A stretch of 49,550 nt of DNA, taken from positions 1 to 49,550 of the forward strand of contig CALJDG010000031.1 of NCBI GenBank assembly GCA_938023865.1, given 5' to 3'. Positions 16,767 through 24,662 of this stretch are shown piece by piece. The translations under genes and the position numbers were made by a program. The stretch comes from an uncultured archaeon (lineage in GTDB: Archaea; Thermoproteota; Bathyarchaeia; Bathyarchaeales; Bathycorpusculaceae). The notes beneath the pieces are model-generated. The model ran no database searches, was not told where the DNA came from, and worked only from the letters and a program-made list of their open reading frames with translations. Numbering within the stretch: position 1 is the first letter of the stretch; each line of letters opens with the position of its first letter.

Positions 16767-17612
16767 ATGATAACACCCTTAATGCCCTACCCAGCAGCTC
16801 TTTTAATGACGAAAGAAACAAGAGTTCTAGTTGTTGCAGATCTACACATAGGATGGGAAATAGCCCTATCAGAGAAAGGCATACACGTCCCAACTCAAAT
16901 GCCCAAACTCCTGCAAAAACTAAAAACCCTCATAAGCTCATACAAGCCGAAAATACTTTTGATAATAGGCGACGTCAAACATACGGTGGCAACAGCAGAA
17001 ATAAGCGAATGGCATGATGTCCCTGATTTCTTCACAGAATTTAAAGCGTATGTCAAAGAAATACATTTAATTCGGGGAAACCACGACGGAAACCTCGATC
17101 CATTACTCCCGGAGGGAATAAAAACCCTCCCATCATCAGGCACCATCATAGAAGATGTAGGCTTTTTCCATGGTCACCGTTGGCCATCGCCAGCGCTTTT
17201 AAAGTGCAAAACGCTTGTAATGGGACATGTGCATCCGGTTGTAGGGTTCCGTGATCCCGCCGGTTTTAGGATAACAAAGCAGGTTTGGGTTAAGGCAAAC
17301 TGCAACAAAGAACAGCTAACAAGAATCTTACTGGAAAAGAATAAAATAAAAATTGAGAATAATCCACAAGAAACACTTCTCAAACATTATGGTATTAAGC
17401 CTAAAACCTTCCAACTTTTTATAATGCCGTCTTTCAATGAATATTTGGGAGGAAAACCATTGAACGAGAAAAACTCTAACGAAGAAGTGAAAAGCGAAAA
17501 AATTGTTGGACCAATTCTGAGGTCGGATGCTATTGATTTGGAAAATGCGGAAATTTACCTTCTAGACGGAACATTTCTTGGAACTTTAAGCCAGCTTAAA
17601 GCATTGGCGTAG
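16767..17612 (+). CDS. Metallophosphoesterase, MJ0037-like archaeal family
   Basis: Calcineurin-like phosphoesterase of 281 residues with all dimetal motifs: VADLHIGW (D, H), IGDVKH (GDxxH), RGNHDGN (GNHD), FHGHRW and MGHVHPV. It matches the small archaeal family related to SbcD (TIGR00024). Such genes often sit near Lhr-type helicases, suggesting nucleic-acid work, but here it follows a sugar phosphatase by 3 bases and the substrate is unknown. The C-terminal 60 residues are charged and variable. Confidence 0.85.
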   Translation: MITPLMPYPAALLMTKETRVLVVADLHIGWEIALSEKGIHVPTQMPKLLQKLKTLISSYKPKILLIIGDVKHTVATAEISEWHDVPDFFTEFKAYVKEIHLIRGNHDGNLDPLLPEGIKTLPSSGTIIEDVGFFHGHRWPSPALLKCKTLVMGHVHPVVGFRDPAGFRITKQVWVKANCNKEQLTRILLEKNKIKIENNPQETLLKHYGIKPKTFQLFIMPSFNEYLGGKPLNEKNSNEEVKSEKIVGPILRSDAIDLENAEIYLLDGTFLGTLSQLKALA

Positions 17613-17659
17613 CGTAAAGATTTTATAGACTGAAGGTTTCCAACTAAACTGGTGAAAAA

Positions 17660-18256
17660 ATGCCTTCTGAAGAAGATTTTCCAGATTGGTTTAGAAGGAG
17701 AAGATTTCCATTCTTCGGAAGCTGGTTCTTCGAGGATATCGACAGAATGTTCCAGGAAATGGAAAGGTGGATGGAAAAGGAATTCAAAGAGTTTACCTCA
17801 AGAATTCCAAGAGACTATGTCAAAGAGCGCAAACTACCAAACGGCTCAACGATAAAAGAATGGGGACCCTTCGTTTATGGCTACAGCATCAAAATAGGAC
17901 CGGATGGCAAACCAGAAATACGAGAGTTCGGAAACGTTAAGCCAACACGCCTAGGACCAAAAGTTAAAGAAGAACGTGAACCACTTGTTGATATAGTTGA
18001 AACGGACAACGAAATCCATGTAGTAGCTGAATTGCCAGGCGTTGAAAAAGAGGATATCAAGCTTCACGCCACAGAGGATACTCTGACAATAAGCGTAGAT
18101 ACACCTCAACGGAAATATTACAAAGAGTTGACACTTCCGGCGAAGGTCGATGTGAAAGAGGCAAAAACTCAGTATAAAAACGGGGTTTTAGAGGTTAAGC
18201 TTCCAAAGATTAAGGAAGAAAAGAAACCAAAAGGCGAGCCTATAAAAATCGAGTAA
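17660..18256 (+). CDS. Hsp20 / alpha-crystallin small heat-shock protein
   Basis: ATP-independent holdase chaperone of 198 residues. The N-terminal arm is rich in F, W and R (FPDWFRRRRFPFFG, then DIDRMFQEMERWMEKEF). The alpha-crystallin domain runs from about 110 to 190 (VDIVETDNEIHVVAELPGV, with the hallmark NGVLEVKLPK), and the tail has the I-x-I oligomerisation motif (IKI) at the end. A TATA-like ATTTTATAG at about 17618-17626 is 34-42 bases before the ATG, and GGTG is a weak SD. Longer N-terminal arm than the 140-165 residues of many archaeal Hsp20s. Confidence 0.92.
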   Translation: MPSEEDFPDWFRRRRFPFFGSWFFEDIDRMFQEMERWMEKEFKEFTSRIPRDYVKERKLPNGSTIKEWGPFVYGYSIKIGPDGKPEIREFGNVKPTRLGPKVKEEREPLVDIVETDNEIHVVAELPGVEKEDIKLHATEDTLTISVDTPQRKYYKELTLPAKVDVKEAKTQYKNGVLEVKLPKIKEEKKPKGEPIKIE

Positions 18257-18301
18257 CACCATCGCAACAGGCAACGCAGTGAATCCTAAGCTTGTGTCTC
18301 C

Positions 18302-18712
18302 ATGAGCGTAGACTCCGAAAATGACATACTTAATGCTATATGTAAAGAAGTTAAGACAGAGGGCAAACTAACCGGAAAAAACCTTAACAGGCTTTATGAA
18401 GTGTTTGGGCAACGTTTCACAAAGGCATTCGAAGCCCTAAAGGAGAATCGAGTAAAGAAGTACACATTCAGGCCTAGCGGAAAAGTTGTTTGGGTTGTAG
18501 TCGGCAAAGAACGCGATTATTTGATAATGCCGGACGCCGAGTTCTGCTCGTGTGACGACTTCTACTTCCGAGTTCTAGACAGAAAAGTCCACCTTTGCTA
18601 TCATTTGATTGCTCAGAAAATAGCCAGCATCCTTGATTGGTATGAGAAAATAGATGAACATGACGAACTGTACGAACCATTAATGAGGGAATGGAAGAAA
18701 CTAACTCCTTAA
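18302..18712 (+). CDS. SWIM zinc-finger protein
   Basis: 136-residue protein whose C-terminal half has the SWIM motif CxC(n)CxH: C82, C84, C99 and H101 (CSC ... CYH). The N-terminal 60 residues look helical and basic, resembling a winged-helix-like DNA-binding part. SWIM proteins bind DNA or proteins, and in archaea small ones occur near recombination or chaperone genes; no specific function is known to me. Starts with ATG, 45 bases after hsp20. Confidence 0.72.
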   Translation: MSVDSENDILNAICKEVKTEGKLTGKNLNRLYEVFGQRFTKAFEALKENRVKKYTFRPSGKVVWVVVGKERDYLIMPDAEFCSCDDFYFRVLDRKVHLCYHLIAQKIASILDWYEKIDEHDELYEPLMREWKKLTP

Positions 18713-18755
18713 ATACTGCGACCTAGAATTAGAAAAGATTAAGAAAGGGATTCGC

Positions 18756-18872
18756 GTGGATATTGGGGCATACTTCGAAACTCTCAAATATGTGTTGATG
18801 ACGGCAACGTTAGTCGTCTTAGTTTTAATATTTCTGCACATATTCTACGGCGGAGAAGAGAAGAAAAGCTGA
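18756..18872 (+). CDS. Small single-span membrane protein (38 residues)
   Basis: GTG start (18756), preceded by AAAGGGA, encodes MDIGAYFETLKYVLMTATLV followed by VLVLIFLHIFYGGEEKKS. It has one strongly hydrophobic segment (about residues 13-30) and a positively charged tail (KK), the layout of an accessory subunit of a membrane complex. No family is recognised. It lies between the SWIM gene and two convergent small membrane protein genes. Could be a chance frame, but SD spacing and the residue pattern favour a real gene. Confidence 0.45.
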   Translation: MDIGAYFETLKYVLMTATLVVLVLIFLHIFYGGEEKKS

Positions 18873-18887
18873 ATGCGTAAACGTTTC

Positions 18888-19181
18888 TTAACTCCTCCAG
18901 CGCCACAATAGGAGGAGTAAAATAACGCTTAAAATTCCAATGATTATGGCAAATAATGCCAGCCATGTGGCTTCTGGACCAACGCCAAAAACAATAGGAA
19001 AGGGTCCTATAAGTATGAAACCACCAAAGCTTCCTGCACTTTCACCAAATAGAAGTGTGACCGCTACCGTTATTGTGATTCCAGCTAAGATTATGAAAAC
19101 GCCTAGAAAAAATAGTACCATAAAGCGTCTAATCCACTTGGTTTCTGTGTATTCCCTACTTTCGTGTTCTTCGGATGCCAT
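18888..19181 (-). CDS. DUF131 / TIGR00304 archaeal membrane protein
   Basis: 97 residues with two transmembrane segments (about 20-45 and 70-92) flanking the family hallmark of glycine-rich sequence plus a GP.PI loop (GGFILIGPFPIVFGVG). This is the archaeal DUF131 family of unknown function. It follows a paralogue by 6 bases, forming a tandem pair likely co-transcribed. No catalytic residues are visible. Confidence 0.75.
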   Translation of the reverse strand: MASEEHESREYTETKWIRRFMVLFFLGVFIILAGITITVAVTLLFGESAGSFGGFILIGPFPIVFGVGPEATWLALFAIIIGILSVILLLLLWRWRS

Positions 19182-19187
19182 TTGATT

Positions 19188-19481
19188 TCACCAACCCAAC
19201 GAATAAAGAACTATGTAAACTATAAAGAGAAGGGCTGTGAGCATTATTGAAAGCAACAAAATGGTCTTGACGGATTCTTTATCACTTCCGAAAATTATTG
19301 GGATAGGCCCAATAATTAATGCCCCACCGCCAAACGCTTTTCCACCTTTTGTGTTTGAAAGGAAAAGCAGAACAAAGGCCACAAGGACGATTATGACACC
19401 TATGAAAATTGAGATTATACCCAGCTCGTATAGCATTCCAGCATACGGCGCCGCCATTTCCATCAGTTTATGCCTTAACAT
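19188..19481 (-). CDS. DUF131 / TIGR00304 archaeal membrane protein
   Basis: 97-residue paralogue of the next gene, with the same two-span layout and the motif GGGALIIGPIPIIFGSD between the spans. The N-terminus offers several starts: M1 (19481), M7 with AAGG upstream, and M9. It follows the DUF401 gene (stop 19501) by 19 bases, so DUF401 and the two DUF131 proteins probably form one transcript. Function unknown. Confidence 0.78.
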   Translation of the reverse strand: MLRHKLMEMAAPYAGMLYELGIISIFIGVIIVLVAFVLLFLSNTKGGKAFGGGALIIGPIPIIFGSDKESVKTILLLSIMLTALLFIVYIVLYSLGW

Positions 19482-19500
19482 TGCAAACTTTTAAGCATTT

Positions 19501-20781
19501 TTAAATGGTGATGGGCATAAAATAAATCAATACGGCTGCTGTAAAGGTAACTATGAATGATGGAATCACATAATTGTAAACCTTGCTTAATGGACTTTTG
19601 AAGTAATCAGCTGTAAACGTAAAGCAAAGGTGTGTTGGCGCTATGACATACCCGAGATAAGCACTAATGTATAGAAGGGCAGAGGTCTTTGGCGAAAAAG
19701 TAAGAACCCCTGTTAAAATTGGCACACTTATGGCTATTGCTCCATGTGGAGAACCTGTGAGAAAACCAAGAACTGAGGGTATAACTGTCAACAGTATTGC
19801 AACGTCCACGCTGCCGTTAGCAACAAAATGTTTGAAAAGCTCTGAAAACCCGGAAGCAACGATCACGTTTCGAAGAAGAAAAGCTCCATAAACTGCAAGG
19901 GTTACCCCGTAAATTCCCCAATTCTTAAGAGGCTTCATCAACGCTTTGTAGTTTAACCCTGAAATTATGGCTAAAACTACCAATCCTGCAAAGGTAGCTA
20001 TTAAAACATCGAAGCCTTGTCTAGCTAAGCCATAGCTTAGCGCGTCTACAAAAACAGCCACAACAATTGTTGCCATTATAGGAGAAAAAGATATGAGAAA
20101 CCGTTTAAACTCCAAACTAACGTTGCCTTTTGAAATCTCAGACTTCTCTTGACCCCTTACACTTGGAACTTTCCAAAAGCCTACCAAAAAGCCAACAATA
20201 ATCATCACCATGACTGTTGGAATTTGAAGCAAAATAATTGAAAACAACGCTACCCCTGTTAAGGCAGCTGTAACTATAAGGACTTGGCTTAGTGGATAAA
20301 CTGGAAAAATTGTATGCCTAAACCACAAATTCACATAAGCTTTCCTCTCAGGCTTCAATTTCAACTTTTCAGCCTCCGAATCCACTATTGGAGCCGACAT
20401 CAACGCCCCTCCAGCCACTGGAAGAAAACCTATCACGGCTGGAAGCACGCCCAGAACAATCTTCGGGTTTTTAACTAACCGGCTTAAGCTCTCGCTTAAC
20501 CTGGCTATTTCCCCCGTTTCTTTGTAGAGTCGGCTAAGCCACATTATGCCAAAAGTCGCAAGAATAACCGATATTGCAAGAATCCCCTCACTCCTCAAGG
20601 GATTAACAGTTGCAAAAACAATGCTCGGAATACCCCACCAATCGAGAGAAAGCAAAGCCAAAAGAGCAGCTGTTGCATTTAAGGTTATCCCTAGATTAAC
20701 ACGTTTATATAGCATTATGCCAAGAAAACAAAAGGAAGCAACCACGGCGGTTAAAGGGTCGAACAGTCCCAAATCCAGCAT
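19501..20781 (-). CDS. DUF401-family integral membrane protein, putative ion/solute transporter
   Basis: 426 residues with about ten hydrophobic segments. The family-typical block GFLPVAGGALMSAP followed by VNLWFRHTIFPVYPLSQ is present; related transporters of the IT superfamily have similar re-entrant loops. A second copy of the pattern, TGSPHGAIAISVPIL, occurs in the C-terminal half, consistent with an inverted repeat fold. The substrate is unknown. First gene of a likely operon with two DUF131 proteins. Confidence 0.78.
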   Translation of the reverse strand: MLDLGLFDPLTAVVASFCFLGIMLYKRVNLGITLNATAALLALLSLDWWGIPSIVFATVNPLRSEGILAISVILATFGIMWLSRLYKETGEIARLSESLSRLVKNPKIVLGVLPAVIGFLPVAGGALMSAPIVDSEAEKLKLKPERKAYVNLWFRHTIFPVYPLSQVLIVTAALTGVALFSIILLQIPTVMVMIIVGFLVGFWKVPSVRGQEKSEISKGNVSLEFKRFLISFSPIMATIVVAVFVDALSYGLARQGFDVLIATFAGLVVLAIISGLNYKALMKPLKNWGIYGVTLAVYGAFLLRNVIVASGFSELFKHFVANGSVDVAILLTVIPSVLGFLTGSPHGAIAISVPILTGVLTFSPKTSALLYISAYLGYVIAPTHLCFTFTADYFKSPLSKVYNYVIPSFIVTFTAAVLIYFMPITI

Positions 20782-20861
20782 CTCTCTTTAAACTTTAAAA
20801 AGCAAAAATATACTCAAACACTTAATCCTTTCCAAGAAAACACCGCAAAAGGTGCGATTAT

Positions 20862-21276
20862 TTGAGGAGAAAAGTCTTCATCTTCGGTCCAATTCAAGGC
20901 ATGGAGACAAAACAATCCTATAGGAGACAATAAAATGTATATGCATACGCTGTGGGTATGAACCAATCGACCCATGGCAACGTGAAAAGATAATTTACAG
21001 AGGCGTAGAACACATTTGGTGGGAAAAGTTCCAGCAGCAGACTTTATAAAAAGGAACTTGGAAGATATCAACAGATGCGACATTTTAATAGCTTACATGC
21101 CCAAGCTCTCCGCTGGAACATGCATGGAACTCTTCTATGCCAAAATGAAGGGAAAGAAAACAATTTGTGTGTGTAAAATCCGGAACCCGAGCCCATGGAT
21201 AACTATGCACTCAGACATAATTCTCAAAGAAGTTGAAGAACTTGAACAAGCATTGAAGGACATAAATTCTCATTAA
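20862..21276 (+). pseudogene. Nucleoside 2-deoxyribosyltransferase-like protein, broken by two frameshifts
   Basis: Three consecutive frames give one protein: KVFIFGPIQGMETKQSYR (frame of TTG 20862), then IKCICIRCGYEPIDPWQR through HIWWEK (second frame), then VPAADFIKRNLEDINRCDIL to the stop at 21276 (third frame). The joins lie near 20925 (AGGAG, where AGGGAG would keep frame) and near 21030 (AAAAGTTCC, where AAAAGGTTCC would keep frame). GPIQG, the D..C.ILIAY stretch and SAGTCMELFYA match the nucleoside-deoxyribosyltransferase-like fold, whose members cleave nucleosides or nucleotides. Each half retains family residues, so decay is recent or the breaks are sequencing errors. Confidence 0.7.
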
Positions 21277-21289
21277 TGCACCTTAAAGT

Positions 21290-22171
21290 TTAGAGCTTTA
21301 ACGCAGCTCTTAGCCTAGCCGACCTAGCCCTAGGATTTCCCGCAACCTCCTCTTTAGTTGGCTTAACAGGTTTTTTCGTCAAAATTTTAACAAGGCCTTC
21401 TTTAGCCTTCTCCCTTAGAAAATTTTTGACAATACGGTCCTCTAGTGAATGGAAAGAGATGACCACAAGCCTACCCCCCTTATTCATTATGTTAAGGGCT
21501 TGAGGTAAAGCCTTCTCCAAATTCTCCAGCTCATTATTTACAGCTATCCTCAAAGCTTGAAAGGTCTTAGTGGCGAAATGGATTCGTCCCCTATGATACC
21601 ATGACGGAGTAGCCCTCTCAATAGCCATAACTAAATCCACAGTGGTCTTTAAAGGTCTGGATCGCACAATTTCCTTTGCAATTCTTCGCGCAAATCTCTC
21701 CTGCCCATAAACTCTCAAAATCCTCCAAATATCTCTCAAACCCCAAAAATTCACTATGGCCTCAGCTGTTAAGGGATTTTCAGGGTTGTATCTCATATCA
21801 AGCGGCTCATCTCTAAGGAAAGAAAATCCCCTGCCACTCTCCCCTAAATGCCAACTTGACAAACCCAAATCAAACAAAACTCCAGAGATATGATGCCTAA
21901 AGGCATATCTGTCAACTATATCACTTAGGTCTGCAAAATTACCGCAAACAAGGATTAAACGTCTTTCATAGGCTGTACATTTAACTTTTCGTTTAAGCCT
22001 CCCCACAATTACTGGGTCAGCATCGACCCCTAAGACTCTACCAAAAGGCCCTGTTCGCTCTAAAATAGCCACAGCATGACCACCCATCCCAACAGTACAA
22101 TCAACAAAATCCTCACCGGACCTTGGGTCAAGAAAATTTAAAACTTCTTCCTTCATAACCGGCAGATGCAA
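21290..22171 (-). CDS. rsmH: 16S rRNA (cytosine-1402-N4)-methyltransferase RsmH (MraW)
   Basis: SAM-dependent methyltransferase that modifies the P-site cytosine 1402 of 16S rRNA in bacteria. The full bacterial signature is present: MHLPVMKEEVLNFL, DCTVGMGGHAVAIL (SAM motif I), GVDADP, GVLFDLGLSSWHL, RGFSFLRDEPLDMRY, FQALRIAVNNELENLE, VVISFHSLEDRIVK and the terminal PRARSARLRAALK. The frame is open to 22186, but the TTG at 22169-22171 gives the canonical N-terminus and has GGTG 8-11 bases upstream. The gene is nearly universal in bacteria and rare in archaea, so ancient transfer is likely. No mur or fts genes accompany it. Confidence 0.93.
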   Translation of the reverse strand: MHLPVMKEEVLNFLDPRSGEDFVDCTVGMGGHAVAILERTGPFGRVLGVDADPVIVGRLKRKVKCTAYERRLILVCGNFADLSDIVDRYAFRHHISGVLFDLGLSSWHLGESGRGFSFLRDEPLDMRYNPENPLTAEAIVNFWGLRDIWRILRVYGQERFARRIAKEIVRSRPLKTTVDLVMAIERATPSWYHRGRIHFATKTFQALRIAVNNELENLEKALPQALNIMNKGGRLVVISFHSLEDRIVKNFLREKAKEGLVKILTKKPVKPTKEEVAGNPRARSARLRAALKL

Positions 22172-22287
22172 ACTTTTACACCACAAACATTACATAATTT
22201 TCTAACCGCCACCATACACTAAATTAAAAGACAAATTCCTTTTTAGTATTTGCCATTCATTCAAGATCGTAAATAAAATTTCAAAGG

Positions 22288-22360
22288 TGCGGCCGCCGGG
22301 ATTTGAACCCGGGTCGCCGGCTCGGGAGGCCGAAGTCCTACCAGGCTAGACTACGGCCGC
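22288..22360 (-). tRNA. tRNA-Gly (anticodon CCC)
   Basis: 73-base cloverleaf on the minus strand: acceptor GCGGCCG/CGGCCGC, D-arm GTCTAGCCTGGTAGGAC, anticodon stem TCGGC/GCCGG with loop CTCCCGA (anticodon CCC), 4-base variable region CGAC, T-arm CCGGG-TTCAAAT-CCCGG, discriminator A. No intron. The next bases are CC then T, so CCA is added after transcription. It lies between rsmH and the NosD-like gene, with no tRNA neighbour. Confidence 0.96.
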
Positions 22361-22464
22361 AACAAAGTATTTTTACATCTCTCTCTAAAAATTTTTGTAT
22401 TTTAGATGAAGCAAAACAGTCACAAGCGTATTCTGTGATTTTTCATAAGCAGTATATGTGAAGC

Positions 22465-23883
22465 TTATACTTTTGATTTTTCATGGGCCTTTTTTGACAA
22501 GTAGACGGTTGCTATAATAAAAATAGAAGACGCTACTGCAACAATATATAAGAAGCTCTCGAAATTTCGTTTAAAGGATTGATGAGCCGAACCTATGTCA
22601 TGCAGCTGCTTTTTAAGTTTGTCAAAATCAGCTTGAAGGCTGCTAAATAGCTTATTTACGTTATCTAATTTGTTAAGGAGGTTAGAATAATCAAACAGCA
22701 ATTGATCGTGTAGGTCAATGAGCTCTGAGTAAAATATTTTGACCGAACAATCGTTGTAATATTCTATGTATAAGTAAAAGTTTTCAGGGTCCGCTACATC
22801 AAGGAATGTTATGTTAATCTCTTTTTCGTTAACGAGAACGTTATGTATTTTTTTCATCAAATTTTTGGGAATAGTAATTCTACTGAAACCAGCGCTAGCA
22901 TTAAAAGTTATTGATGCGCTTTTTGTTTCAACAACATTCTTGAAAGCAAAATTAGTGATGGTTGAGTTGGATATTACAATAACGTAATGAGTGCCCCCAC
23001 TAAAAGATATAGCAAACGAATAAAATTTTCCCATTAAAGGATAATAATCCTTGTCCATATAGGTTATATTGTGAGGGACGTCTCCTATCCCGTCCTTGTT
23101 TAGGTCTCTGCCCTCGTATTCATCCCAGTAATTTCCTTTACTATCGTGGCTCCAAATATTGGTTGTCTGTTCAGCATAAACATCCTTTGTGTTAGCTATG
23201 AAATTATTATAATAGAAAGCGTTATTATTGCTATTGTAAGAAATTCGGACACCATAACCATTTTGTTGAAAGGCGTTTTCGTAAATTATATTATCAAGTG
23301 AATTATAGTATATATCAATACCAAAATAGTTATTTGCAAAGGTGTTTTCATAAATTTTATTTCCGCTCGCAGAAAACATTTGCATACCGATATTGTTAGA
23401 TGATATTATATTTCTACATACATGATTCCCGCTGGAGTATTCTATCTTAATCCCTATATTATTGTTTATTATAATGTTATCGCTAATAACGTTTCCAAAG
23501 TATCCTACGTAAATCCCAAAACCTTGCATGTGACTATTAGTTATGGTGAAACGGCTGATAGTCACTTGAGAAGCCATTATTACGATTACGTTTCCGGAAC
23601 CACCACCATTTAATATGGTGTTTTCTCGATCTTCTCCTATTAACGTGATGCCTTTTTTGATTATTATGTTTTCCTGGTATGTCCCGCCACGCACAAAAAT
23701 GGTATCGCCATGACTAGCACTATTGATAGCTTCCTGTATCGTGGGATAGTCATCTGGGACTCTTAATGTTGATTGGCTAGCATACACAAGCATTCTACTA
23801 CTTTTAATGGTCAAAACTGAAACTAAATATATGCATAAAAGCAAAAATAATAAAGTCAAGGTTGTTTTTGACGTGTTTATCAC
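22465..23883 (-). CDS. Secreted, membrane-anchored parallel beta-helix (NosD-like) protein
   Basis: 472 residues. An N-terminal hydrophobic signal (about 6-36) precedes the typical opening VPDDYPTIQEAINSASHGDT, then 22-24-residue N/I/G-rich repeats of a right-handed beta-helix (about 60-240), closing with NYWDEYEGRDLNKDGIGDVP as in archaeal NosD/copper-binding-like surface proteins. The C-terminal third has a beta-rich part, a heptad-like coiled coil (about 385-435) and a transmembrane span (about 443-462) with a basic tail, so the helix faces outside. Start is GTG, overlapping the upstream stop as GTGA. Role unknown; carbohydrate or surface binding is plausible. Confidence 0.78.
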   Translation of the reverse strand: MINTSKTTLTLLFLLLCIYLVSVLTIKSSRMLVYASQSTLRVPDDYPTIQEAINSASHGDTIFVRGGTYQENIIIKKGITLIGEDRENTILNGGGSGNVIVIMASQVTISRFTITNSHMQGFGIYVGYFGNVISDNIIINNNIGIKIEYSSGNHVCRNIISSNNIGMQMFSASGNKIYENTFANNYFGIDIYYNSLDNIIYENAFQQNGYGVRISYNSNNNAFYYNNFIANTKDVYAEQTTNIWSHDSKGNYWDEYEGRDLNKDGIGDVPHNITYMDKDYYPLMGKFYSFAISFSGGTHYVIVISNSTITNFAFKNVVETKSASITFNASAGFSRITIPKNLMKKIHNVLVNEKEINITFLDVADPENFYLYIEYYNDCSVKIFYSELIDLHDQLLFDYSNLLNKLDNVNKLFSSLQADFDKLKKQLHDIGSAHQSFKRNFESFLYIVAVASSIFIIATVYLSKKAHEKSKV

Positions 23884-24500
23884 CTCTCACTGGTTTTTGA
23901 TAATACTTTTCCGAGCATGATAGAGCATAAGATTGATAGCGAAAAAGCTGCGGCGAAAATGACGTGATTAATGATAGGTTGCATTAAACTCGAGAGCATA
24001 ATGACGTAGAAAATTAACGTCATAAAGGCTAGTATATATATTTTCAGTTTTACGCCACTAGTTCGTAATGTTGTTATATTCTGTTGGTTAATAACTGATT
24101 TTATTTTTTCTATCGCCTGTTGTATTTGCTCGTCGGTAGCAAATGATACTTGATTTTTTTCGATATCTATAAATTTAAAACTTGAAAGGGCGTATCGTTG
24201 TAATTCCCAAGGCTTTGTTTTGGGCAAAATTTTTGTTACTCCGCTTTTTTCCATTTTTTTGAGCACTGTTTGAGTTTTGCGTATAAGTTGAACGTCATCC
24301 GCCTTCTCTTCGCCGTGTATTTTTTTAATTAGATCTTTAACATTTGGAAGATAAAACTCCGTTTGGAAACTTGCTATCGCCTTTGAGAGTTCGTATTGGT
24401 ATTCCCCTTCTCGTAAGCGTATACCAGCAATTTTGTAATCTGAGGTTAAAGCTTCTTGCATAAACTGTATTTCTGTAAGTGTCAGCTTATGCTGTGACAT
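23880..24500 (-). CDS. Unrecognised two-span membrane protein, co-transcribed with the NosD-like gene
   Basis: 206 residues, no family recognised. Residues 1-140 are soluble, helical and charged, with a stretch resembling a winged-helix half (LIRKTQTVLKKMEKSGVTKI, then LPKTKPWELQRYALSSFKF). Two hydrophobic spans follow at about 150-170 and 177-197 with a short basic end. AGGAG lies 5 bases before the ATG. It overlaps the NosD-like gene by 4 bases, so the pair is translated together. A candidate membrane-tethered regulator or scaffold for the surface protein; this is inference from layout only. Confidence 0.6.
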   Translation of the reverse strand: MSQHKLTLTEIQFMQEALTSDYKIAGIRLREGEYQYELSKAIASFQTEFYLPNVKDLIKKIHGEEKADDVQLIRKTQTVLKKMEKSGVTKILPKTKPWELQRYALSSFKFIDIEKNQVSFATDEQIQQAIEKIKSVINQQNITTLRTSGVKLKIYILAFMTLIFYVIMLSSLMQPIINHVIFAAAFSLSILCSIMLGKVLSKTSER

Positions 24501-24510
24501 TTTATCTCCT

Positions 24511-24535
24511 TTTCAACAGTTTCAATTGAAATAAT
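24511..24535. repeat. 25-bp element, copy 1, containing palindrome TTTCAATTGAAA
   Basis: Copy 1 of a 25-bp direct repeat (TTTCAACAG, then palindrome TTTCAATTGAAA, then TAAT). It ends 11 bases from the ATG of the minus-strand membrane protein, between its SD and a TATA-like CTTTATATTA (about 24531-24541 on the minus strand), the usual position for a repressor operator. Confidence 0.7.
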
Positions 24536-24597
24536 ATAAAGGGAGCCTATATATTTATTTATGCATTTCCATATGCTGCTCGTGCGTTTTTCAAGTT

Positions 24598-24622
24598 TTT
24601 CAACAGTTTCCATGGAAATAAT
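24598..24622. repeat. 25-bp element, copy 2, containing palindrome TTTCCATGGAAA
   Basis: Copy 2, 87 bases from copy 1 and identical at 23 of 25 positions. The two differences (A to C and T to G) are at symmetric positions, so the 12-bp palindrome stays perfect. It lies immediately upstream of a TATA-like TTTTAAAG (24631-24638) for the HTH gene, suggesting that one regulator acts on both divergent promoters. Confidence 0.7.
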
Positions 24623-24662
24623 TCATATTCTTTTAAAGTGGTTAAAGAAGATGATGGTTAAA

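Noticed and set aside
17652-17855. Alternative 67-codon frame overlapping the start of hsp20
   Set aside because: Out of frame with a clear alpha-crystallin gene and without family similarity.
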